From an uncultured Prevotella sp. (GTDB lineage: Bacteria > Bacteroidota > Bacteroidia > Bacteroidales > Bacteroidaceae), in contig CAKZVT010000062.1 in assembly GCA_937922435.1 (NCBI GenBank), positions 16,791 through 80,790 of the forward strand: 64,000 nucleotides of DNA. The letters run 5' to 3'. The notes beneath the pieces were generated by a model. The model was not told where the DNA came from, did no database searches, and saw only the letters and a program-made list of their open reading frames with translations. Below, piece after piece: positions 8,089 to 15,538 of this stretch. A program made the position numbers and the translations under genes. Position 1 is the first letter of the stretch. The number at the start of each line of letters is the position of its first letter.

Positions 8089-10154
8089 GAAACATAACAT
8101 TAACCATAATCTTTTTATCAGTCATCGCTCTGTGTCCGCGCCAGTCGCGGGCGCAGGGCTATGCTACCATGCAGGGAGACACGCTCCGCATGGGCAACAG
8201 CAGCATCGAGCGCGTATTCCTTTGGAACGGAGGCGAGCTGAAGACAGTCGCCCTCGTTGACAAGCTGAACGGCAACGTGATGCGCTCCAAAGGCTCTCAG
8301 CCCGACTTCCTCGTGCTCAAAGGCAAGGCCGAGGACGGCCGCTGGACTAAGGAAAACGTACCTTCCGACGGCGTACATCCGGCCTATCTGCAAGTAACTG
8401 TTGACTACCGCAAGGGCAGTCTTGAAATAAAACGCCAGTACCGCATATACGATGTGGCCGCAATAGCCTGCCACACGTGGCTGCGCGGACGGCTCGGCGC
8501 AATTGAGCAGGGCCGTGAAGTGTCGGGCGCTGACCGCAAGAACATCGAGTTCAAGGAAGACATGGACGCCGGAGTGAAAATCCCCGTGCTCGACCGTCTT
8601 GAACTTCCGGGCAACCACTGGCGGTGCCGCGCCGTCGAGTTCTACGACTATACCGACTGGAACGACAACCTCGTGGCCGGGCGCAGCTTCATTCCGTATC
8701 GTGAGAACGGCTACCGCGGCAACCTGCTGCTGGCTTCCGACCTCGTCACCGGCCACGGTTTCTTCTTCCTTAAAGAAGCTCCCTGCTCGTCAACGCAGCT
8801 CCATTACCCCGGCTACGACTTCCGCGCGGAGTACGGAAACTTCAAGGTTACCGGCCTTGGAGCGGCTTCCGGCGACGTAACTCCTGACGGCTGGACATCC
8901 GTCTACGGCGTTGTCACCGGTGTGTTCGGCGGCGGTGAGCGCGAGGCTCTTGCCGCTTTGCACGACTATCAGCGGCAGGCGCGCCTCGAAAAGGCTGCCG
9001 GCAACGACGGCGACGAGATGGTAATGCTCAACACTTGGGGCGACCGCAGCCAGGATGCACGCATCAACGCCGACTTCTGTCTTGCCGAACTCGACCGCGC
9101 CGCGCGGCTCGGCATCACAGTGTTCCAGCTCGACGACGGCTGGCAAATAGGCAAAAGCCCCAACTCCAAGGTGGCAAAAGGCTCGTTCAAGGACATTTGG
9201 AGCAACAAGGACTACTGGAAACCAGACCCCGTGAAGTTCCCCGACGGCTTGAAACCCATCGTCGACAAGGGCAAGCGTCTCGGCATACGCATCGGCCTTT
9301 GGTACAATCCCAGCGTGCAGCACGACTTCGCCGACTGGCGCAAGGACGCCGACGCAATACTCGGGCTGTGGCGTGAGTACGGCATAACAATCTTCAAAAT
9401 CGACGGACTTCAAATCCCGACGAAGGCCGCAGAGCAAAACCTGCGCTCGCTGTTCGACACCGTTCAGAAGGAGAGCGGCGGCCAAGTGATTTTCAATCTC
9501 GACGCAACGGCCGGCCGCAGGGGAGGATATAACATGTTCACGGAGTACGGCAACATATTCATGGAGAACCGATACACCGACTGGGGCAACTATTATCCGT
9601 TCCATACGCTGCGCAACCTGTGGCAGCTATCGCGCTACGTGCCTGCGCAGAGGCTCCAGGTGGAGTTCCTGAACAAGTGGCGCAACGCCGACAAATACGC
9701 CGAAGGCGACATCTTCGCGCCGCAGAACTACTCGTTCGACTACCTCTTCGCCACCACGATGGCCGGTCAGCCGCTGGCTTGGATGGAAGCGTCGAACCTG
9801 CCGGAGGAGGCTTTTGCCACTGGCAGGCTTATCAAGCAATACACCAAAATACAGGAAGACCTGCACAGCGGAACAATACTTCCAATGGGCGAAGAGCCTT
9901 CAGGCCGCTCGTGGACTGGCTTCCAGTCAATCAAGGACAGCCGTTCGGGCTACTTCATTGTGTACCGCGAGAACACTGATGATGCCTCGGCGCGTGTCAA
10001 GACGTGGCTCGACGGCGGCGCGAAAGTGACGCTTACGCCTGTGCTCGGCGACGGAAAAGCCGCCACGTTGCAGGCCGACGAGGCCGGACGCGTGAGCTTC
10101 ACGTTGGCCGAAAAGAACAGTTTTGCAGTTTACAAATACCAAACAACCGAATAA
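8085..10154 (+). CDS. Exported clan GH-D (GH27/GH36-like) glycosidase, putative alpha-galactosidase
   Basis: 689 residues with a signal peptide ending near SRAQ. An N-terminal beta-sandwich (about 25-300) precedes a TIM barrel. Barrel motifs of the melibiase clan are visible: FQLDDGWQ (Asp350-351), GIRIGLWYNP, ITIFKIDG with Asp440 in the place of the nucleophile, and ENRYTDWGNYYPFHTLRNLW, where an Asp could be the acid/base. The C-terminal part is a small beta-domain. Clan GH-D includes alpha-galactosidases and alpha-N-acetylgalactosaminidases; the exact family and sugar cannot be decided by eye. The start overlaps the stop of the FAD oxidoreductase (ATGA) and the stop is directly followed by the GH2 start, so the three genes are tightly coupled. 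Confidence 0.85.
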   Translation: MRNITLTIIFLSVIALCPRQSRAQGYATMQGDTLRMGNSSIERVFLWNGGELKTVALVDKLNGNVMRSKGSQPDFLVLKGKAEDGRWTKENVPSDGVHPAYLQVTVDYRKGSLEIKRQYRIYDVAAIACHTWLRGRLGAIEQGREVSGADRKNIEFKEDMDAGVKIPVLDRLELPGNHWRCRAVEFYDYTDWNDNLVAGRSFIPYRENGYRGNLLLASDLVTGHGFFFLKEAPCSSTQLHYPGYDFRAEYGNFKVTGLGAASGDVTPDGWTSVYGVVTGVFGGGEREALAALHDYQRQARLEKAAGNDGDEMVMLNTWGDRSQDARINADFCLAELDRAARLGITVFQLDDGWQIGKSPNSKVAKGSFKDIWSNKDYWKPDPVKFPDGLKPIVDKGKRLGIRIGLWYNPSVQHDFADWRKDADAILGLWREYGITIFKIDGLQIPTKAAEQNLRSLFDTVQKESGGQVIFNLDATAGRRGGYNMFTEYGNIFMENRYTDWGNYYPFHTLRNLWQLSRYVPAQRLQVEFLNKWRNADKYAEGDIFAPQNYSFDYLFATTMAGQPLAWMEASNLPEEAFATGRLIKQYTKIQEDLHSGTILPMGEEPSGRSWTGFQSIKDSRSGYFIVYRENTDDASARVKTWLDGGAKVTLTPVLGDGKAATLQADEAGRVSFTLAEKNSFAVYKYQTTE

Positions 10155-11948
10155 ATGAAAAAGACACTGATGCTGTTGCTCGCCCTCGTGCCCCTCGGGT
10201 TGTGGGCTGCGACCGACTACATCGCCAACGTCTATGGCCGCGACTACCAGCTGCTCAACGGCAAATGGGCGGCCATCGTAGACCTATACGACGCCGGCGG
10301 CAAGATGGAAATCTACAAAAACAAGAAGGCCGAGAAGCCCGAAGAGTTTTACGAATACTCCTTCGAGGGCGGACTGCGCCTCAATGTGCCCGGCGACTGG
10401 AACTCGCAGTCGCCCGAACTGAAATACTACGAGGGTACGGTATGGTACGCGCGCCACTTCGACGCGCAGCCTATGGAGGGCAAACGCCGCTTCCTTTATT
10501 TCGCCGGAGTGAGCTACCGCTGTAACATCTACCTGAACGGCGAGAAGGTGGGAAGCCATGAAGGCTCGTTCACCCCGTTCCAAATCGAGGTTACGGACAA
10601 GCTCAAGAGCGGCGACAACCTGCTCGTAATGGAGGTGAACAACCGCCGGCAGAAGGACGCAATACCGGCAATGTCGTTCGACTGGTGGAACTACGGCGGC
10701 ATAACGCGCGACGTTATGCTCGTCACCCTGCCTGAGACTTACATCAGCGACTACTTCATCCGTCTTGACAAACACCGTCCAGACCTTATCCATATAGACG
10801 CGGAGCTGTCGCAGGCGGTGGCCGGAAAGGAAATAAAAGTGAACATTCCGCAGCTGAAGCGCACCCTGACGTTCACCACCGACGCACAGGGCAAGGCCAG
10901 CGCGGAGCTTAAAGTAAAGGGTCTGCGCCGCTGGTCTACCGAAGACCCGTGGCTGTACAGCGTCGAGCTGACCACCGACGGCGACCGCGTGACCGACGAA
11001 ATAGGCTTCCGCAACATAGAGGCGAAGGGCACGCAAATACTGCTCAACGGCAAGCCCGTGTTCTTGCGCAGCGTCTCTTTCCACGAGGAAATACCGCAGC
11101 GCATGGGCCGCGCCTGCACGCCGGGCGACGCGATGATGCTGCTTTCCGAGGCTAAAGACCTCGGGGTGAACATGGTACGCCTGGCGCATTACCAGCAGAA
11201 CGAGTACATCGTGCGGCAGGCCGAGCGCATGGGCATCATGCTGTGGCAGGAAATACCCGTGTGGCAGGCCATCGACTTCAGCAACATGGAGACAATGGAG
11301 AAGGCCGCCAGGATGCTGACCGAGACCATACTGCGCGACCGCAACCGCTGCGCCGACTGCTTCTGGGGCATCGCCAACGAGACACAGAACACGCCCGAGC
11401 GCAACCGCTTCCTCGCCCATCTGCTCAAGACGGGCCGTGACCTTGACACCACGCGCCTCTTCGTGGCCGCCTTCGACCTGGCTTATTTCGACAAGACGGA
11501 AGACAAGTTCGTAATGCACGACGACTTCTGGCCCAACCTCGACATGGTAGCCATCAACAAATACATGGGCTGGTACGCGGCGTGGCCTAAGAACCCGGCC
11601 GACATCAGCTGGGACGTTGCACCCGGCAAACCGCTCTTCATCTCCGAGTTCGGCGGCGAGGCGCTCTACGGCCAGCACGGCGACAAGGACGAGGCCGCCA
11701 GCTGGAGCGAGGAGTACCAGGCCGAGCTGTTCCGCAAGAACCTGCTGATGTTCGAGAACATACCCAACCTCTGCGGCGTGTCGCCATGGATATTGTTCGA
11801 CTTCCGCAGTCCTACGCGCCTGCACCCCACGAACCAGGACGGCTGGAACCGCAAGGGACTCGTGTCCGACCAAGGGCAAAGGAAGCAGGCATGGTACATC
11901 ATGCACGACTACTACGCCAAGAAAAAGGCCGGGGACGAGCGGCGTTAA
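10155..11948 (+). CDS. Exported GH2 family beta-glycosidase
   Basis: 597 residues, signal peptide ending LWA. Domain order is that of GH2: sugar-binding jelly-roll (about 30-190; FAGVSYRCNIYLNGEKVGSHEG, FDWWNYGGITRDV), Ig-like domain (about 190-285) and TIM barrel. Catalytic residues are in place: FWGIANETQ with acid/base Glu409, and PLFISEFGGEALYG with nucleophile Glu498. HYQQNEYIVRQAERMGIMLWQEIP is the expected barrel segment before them. GH2 covers beta-galactosidases, beta-mannosidases and beta-glucuronidases; the length and the YGGITRDV phrase resemble the glucuronidase/galactosidase side, but this is not decisive. Start and preceding stop touch (TAAATG). It probably acts in the periplasm on products of the GH-D enzyme. 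Confidence 0.92.
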   Translation: MKKTLMLLLALVPLGLWAATDYIANVYGRDYQLLNGKWAAIVDLYDAGGKMEIYKNKKAEKPEEFYEYSFEGGLRLNVPGDWNSQSPELKYYEGTVWYARHFDAQPMEGKRRFLYFAGVSYRCNIYLNGEKVGSHEGSFTPFQIEVTDKLKSGDNLLVMEVNNRRQKDAIPAMSFDWWNYGGITRDVMLVTLPETYISDYFIRLDKHRPDLIHIDAELSQAVAGKEIKVNIPQLKRTLTFTTDAQGKASAELKVKGLRRWSTEDPWLYSVELTTDGDRVTDEIGFRNIEAKGTQILLNGKPVFLRSVSFHEEIPQRMGRACTPGDAMMLLSEAKDLGVNMVRLAHYQQNEYIVRQAERMGIMLWQEIPVWQAIDFSNMETMEKAARMLTETILRDRNRCADCFWGIANETQNTPERNRFLAHLLKTGRDLDTTRLFVAAFDLAYFDKTEDKFVMHDDFWPNLDMVAINKYMGWYAAWPKNPADISWDVAPGKPLFISEFGGEALYGQHGDKDEAASWSEEYQAELFRKNLLMFENIPNLCGVSPWILFDFRSPTRLHPTNQDGWNRKGLVSDQGQRKQAWYIMHDYYAKKKAGDERR

Positions 11949-12041
11949 GCAGGGCGGACGGCGGTCATCCGGCGGCTTGTAGGCCGCCATCGTATCAGCC
12001 CTATCCGTCCTATCGCTCCCAGTACTCCCATCTAACGCCAA

Positions 12042-12126
12042 GCAAAAGGTGGCCTTTTGCGCTGCAAAACATGGCCTTTCGGCCTGTAAAAGGCGGCAAA
12101 TCGCAAGCCAAAAGGCCACCTTTTGC
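12042..12126. repeat. AAAAGGCC-type palindrome
   Basis: GCAAAAGGTGGCCTTTT at 12042-12058 pairs with AAAAGGCCACCTTTTGC at 12110-12126 over 17 bp without mismatch. The 51-bp loop holds related but unpaired fragments (ATGGCCTTTCGGCC). The same palindrome family is found in about ten other gaps of the window with different but complementary cores. Confidence 0.8.
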
Positions 12127-12217
12127 AAGGGCGTTGGTAACATACTGAAAATCAATTCGTTACAAATTGAAAATCAATTCGCTACAAAAGCTCTAAACAA
12201 TAGCCTTTTTGCAGCTC

Positions 12218-12352
12218 AATCCAGGCGGTCGGTATCTGTCATTCCGCGCTCCGACGCGGAATCCAGAAAACACCAAAGGGACAAATGACGTTGGTCGCAT
12301 ACACTGGATTCCGCGTCGGAGCGCGGAATGACAGATACCGACCGCCTGGATT
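12218..12352. repeat. Perfect 49-bp inverted repeat, 37-bp loop
   Basis: Left arm 12218-12266 and right arm 12304-12352 are exact reverse complements over all 49 bases. The arm itself contains a smaller palindrome, ATTCCGCG CTCCGA CGCGGAAT. The form TGTCATTCC...GGAATCCAG recalls the short ATTCC/GGAAT dispersed repeats known in several bacterial groups; relation is by appearance only. No open frame in the loop. Perfect identity over this length implies recent origin or active homogenisation. Confidence 0.92.
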
Positions 12353-12547
12353 AGTCCTTAACTCCTGAACATAAAAAAACATCATGAAAGCTTGCAATCG
12401 TGCTATAACCGTTAATCGCGTATAAGCCAACAAGGCATTTGGCTTTAACTTCTTAGCGACCGTAGGGAGCGATTACTTCTTTAACTCCTTTAACTCCTGA
12501 ATAAAAACTCCTTTGACTTCTGAAAATAAAAAACATCAACTACCAAT

Positions 12548-15532
12548 ATGAAACCAATAAAACCAATACTTCTGTTGCTGCTTGCCCTCGTGCTGGCGGT
12601 CATGCCTGCCACGGCGGCCGACAAGGTGCTGAAGGTGCTTGCGATAGGCAACAGCTTCTCGGCCGACGCCGTAGAGCAGAACGTTGTCGAGCTTGCCGCA
12701 GCCGACGGCAGGCAGATGATTGTGGCAAACATGTTCATCGGCGGCTGTCCCCTTAGCCGCCACGTAGACAATGCGCGGCAGGACAAGGGCGCATACCGCT
12801 ACCGCAAGACCGGCGTTGACGGCAAGCGGGTGCAGCAGGACAACATGTCCATAAGCCGTGCGCTGGCCGACGAGCAGTGGGACTACGTCTCCTTGCAGCA
12901 GGCCAGCGACCGTTCGGGCCAGCCGGAGACCTACGAGCCTTACCTCACTGAGCTGATAGCGTATATAAAAAAGCTGTCGCCAAAGAGCGAGATAGTGTGG
13001 CACCAGACGTGGGCTTACGCCAAAACGTCGCACCACGGAGCGTTTCCGCGCTATGGAAACGACCAGCTGCGCATGTACAACTGCATTGTTGACGCATCGC
13101 AGAAAGCCGTGAAAAGCCACGGCATTGACATCGTGATACCAGTCGGAACGGCCATCCAGAACGCGCGGACGACATTCATCGGCGACAACATGAACCGCGA
13201 CGGACACCATCTTGAGAACTCTTACGGACGCTACACGGCGGCCTGCACGTGGTACGAAGCACTGACAGGGCGCAGCGTTGTGGGCAATGCCTACCGTCCG
13301 GAGGGCATGAACGGCGACCTTGCACGCGCCGCACAGGAAGCCGCCCACGCAGCGGTGGGCAGTCCGTGGACGGTCACCAACCTTGCCTATATACAGCCTT
13401 CAACGGTGCTTTACAAGGACAAGTCGGTGCCCGTGGCAGTGCGCGTGGAAGACCTTTTGCACCGCATGACGATGCACGAGAAGGTGATGCAGATGGTGCA
13501 ATACACCCTCGGAACAAACAATATAGAGAACAACAAGGGCGTGGAGGTGAAGAACATCCCGGCCGAGACTGGCTCGCTGATTTACTTCGGCACCGAACCC
13601 ACCCTGCGCAACAACATGCAGCGGCACGCCATGGAGGACAGCCGCCTGGGCATTCCAATCCTTTTCGGCTACGACGCGATACACGGTTTCCGCACAATAT
13701 TCCCCATTCCGCTGGCTCAGGCGTGCAGCTTCAACCCTCATCTTACGCGCCTTTCGTGCCGCGTAAGCGCTCAGGAGGCACGTATGTCGGGCGTTGACTG
13801 GACGTTCTCGCCCATGATTGACGTCGCGCACGACCCGCGCTGGGGGCGCGTTGCCGAGGGTTACGGCGAAGACCCGTACATGAACGGAGTGTTCGGGGCG
13901 GCCGCCGTGCGCGGCTATCAGGGCAAGAACCTGGCCGACAGCGTGTCAATAGCCGCCTGCCTGAAGCACTATGTGGCCTACGGAGCATCCGAGGCCGGGC
14001 GCGACTACGTATATACCGAGGTGTCGCGGCAGACGCTTTGGGACACCTATCTGCCCCCTTACCGCAAGGCTTTGGAGGCCAAGCCGGCCACGGTGATGAG
14101 CTCTTTCAACAACTTTTGCGGCACTCCCGTCACCGCAAGCAAGTATCTGCTTACCGATGTGTTGAAGAAGCAGCTCGGCTTCGACGGCCTCATCGTGTCC
14201 GACTGGGCGGCCATTGAGCAGCTCAAGGCGCAGGGAGCGGCGCGCGACTTGAAGCGTGCGGGCGAGCTGGCGGCCAACGCCGGACTTGACATAGACATGA
14301 TGTCGCACTCTTACGACAAGTATCTGGAGCAGCTTGTGGCCGAAGGACGGGTTGACACCGCCGTCATTGACGACGCCGTAAGGCGCATACTCAAGGTGAA
14401 GTTCGACCTCGGTCTCTTTGAAAATCCTTACACCCCGGAGGTCAATGACGACTCTCGCTTCCTTCGAAAGGAGAGCATCAAGCTGGCCGAAGAGCTGGCC
14501 GAAGAGACTATGGTGCTGCTGAAGAACGATAACAACACGCTCCCCCTGCGCACGCAGAAGCGCATTCTGCTTACTGGTCCGCTGGCCGACGCGCCCTTCG
14601 ACATGCTCGGCTGCTGGTACGGACACGGCGAAACGGGCGACATAACGTCAATTCTCACCGCCATGAAGACGGAGTTTGAGGGCAAGGCCGACGTGCAGTA
14701 TGTGCCCGGTTGTCCGTTCGAGGGCGACGACGAGAGCGGCTTCCGCGATGCCGTGAAGGCCGCGAAGAAGGCTGATGTCATTGTTGTCTGCCTCGGAGAG
14801 AAGGGCAAATGGAGCGGCGAGAACGCCTCGCGTGCCTCCATCGAGCTGCCCGGCGTGCAGCTGCGCTTCCTCGAAGAGCTGAAGAAAGCAGGCAAGCCGG
14901 TGGTTGTTGTGCTGTCAAACGGCCGTCCGTTGCAGCTCGACCGTGTCGCTCCTTTGGCCGATGCGATGGTCGAGATGTGGCAACCCGGCATCGTGGGCGG
15001 CACTCCTTTGGCCGGAATATTGTCCGGACGTGTCAATCCTTCGGGTAAACTCGCGATGACGTTCCCCGTCACCGGCGGCCAAATACCTATCTATTACAAC
15101 CGCCGTCCGAGTGCGCGCCACCACCAAGGGTTCTACCACGACCTTACGAGCGACCCCCTTTATGAGTTCGGCCACGGCCTAAGCTACACCTCGTTCGAGT
15201 ACGGCGAGCCTGTCGTTTCAGTTAAGAAAATAGGGCAGAAGGGACGTTTCAGCGTCGATGTGACCGTCAAGAACACCGGCGCGGTTGACGGCAAGGAGGC
15301 CGTTCTCGGCTTCGTAAGCTGCCCGTATGCCGTGCTTACGCGCCCAGTAAAGGAGCTTCGCTTCTTCACCAAGAAGGAAATCAAGGCCGGAGAGACCGTC
15401 ACCTGCCACTTCGACCTCAACGTTCAGCGCGACCTCGGCTTTGTGAACGACCGTGGAGAGACCGTCGTTGAGCCGGGCGAATACCGCATAACGATAGGAG
15501 GAAAGACCGTAACATTGGAAGTAACAGAATAG
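12548..15532 (+). CDS. SGNH-type hydrolase (DUF4886-like) fused to GH3 beta-glycosidase
   Basis: 994 residues, signal peptide ending ATAA. Residues about 27-285 form an SGNH-like domain: KVLAIGNSFSAD (Ser36 in the GNSF block) and RDGHHLE (Asp218, His220/221) in the place of the Asp-His pair. Residues about 300-990 are a GH3 enzyme: FSPMIDVAHDPRWGRVAEGYGEDPY, LKHYVAYGASEAGRDY, and LIVSDWAAIE with nucleophile Asp552; the second alpha/beta domain and a C-terminal FnIII-like domain (about 890-990, HGLSYTSFEYG) follow. One polypeptide could thus de-esterify and cut a beta-linked sugar. Ordinary GH3 enzymes have about 720-800 residues, so the first 280 are extra. A 6-bp gap separates it from the next GH3. 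Confidence 0.88.
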   Translation: MKPIKPILLLLLALVLAVMPATAADKVLKVLAIGNSFSADAVEQNVVELAAADGRQMIVANMFIGGCPLSRHVDNARQDKGAYRYRKTGVDGKRVQQDNMSISRALADEQWDYVSLQQASDRSGQPETYEPYLTELIAYIKKLSPKSEIVWHQTWAYAKTSHHGAFPRYGNDQLRMYNCIVDASQKAVKSHGIDIVIPVGTAIQNARTTFIGDNMNRDGHHLENSYGRYTAACTWYEALTGRSVVGNAYRPEGMNGDLARAAQEAAHAAVGSPWTVTNLAYIQPSTVLYKDKSVPVAVRVEDLLHRMTMHEKVMQMVQYTLGTNNIENNKGVEVKNIPAETGSLIYFGTEPTLRNNMQRHAMEDSRLGIPILFGYDAIHGFRTIFPIPLAQACSFNPHLTRLSCRVSAQEARMSGVDWTFSPMIDVAHDPRWGRVAEGYGEDPYMNGVFGAAAVRGYQGKNLADSVSIAACLKHYVAYGASEAGRDYVYTEVSRQTLWDTYLPPYRKALEAKPATVMSSFNNFCGTPVTASKYLLTDVLKKQLGFDGLIVSDWAAIEQLKAQGAARDLKRAGELAANAGLDIDMMSHSYDKYLEQLVAEGRVDTAVIDDAVRRILKVKFDLGLFENPYTPEVNDDSRFLRKESIKLAEELAEETMVLLKNDNNTLPLRTQKRILLTGPLADAPFDMLGCWYGHGETGDITSILTAMKTEFEGKADVQYVPGCPFEGDDESGFRDAVKAAKKADVIVVCLGEKGKWSGENASRASIELPGVQLRFLEELKKAGKPVVVVLSNGRPLQLDRVAPLADAMVEMWQPGIVGGTPLAGILSGRVNPSGKLAMTFPVTGGQIPIYYNRRPSARHHQGFYHDLTSDPLYEFGHGLSYTSFEYGEPVVSVKKIGQKGRFSVDVTVKNTGAVDGKEAVLGFVSCPYAVLTRPVKELRFFTKKEIKAGETVTCHFDLNVQRDLGFVNDRGETVVEPGEYRITIGGKTVTLEVTE

Positions 15533-15538
15533 TAAACG

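Larger units (their letters stand above)
11949..12547. other. 599-bp gap with several unrelated inverted repeats
   Basis: Contains a small hairpin GGCGGCTTGTAGGCCGCC (about 11972-11989), the AAAAGGTGGCC-type palindrome (12042-12126), two direct copies of TGAAAATCAATTCG (about 12145-12182), the perfect 49-bp inverted repeat (12218-12352), and a purine/pyrimidine-biased end with repeated TTAACTCCTGAA (about 12358-12370 and 12488-12501). The phrase GCGACCGTAGGGAGC at about 12457-12471 recurs at 55234-55248 between metH and metF. No gene is supported here; the promoter of the GH3 pair must lie at the right end but was not identified. Confidence 0.65.
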
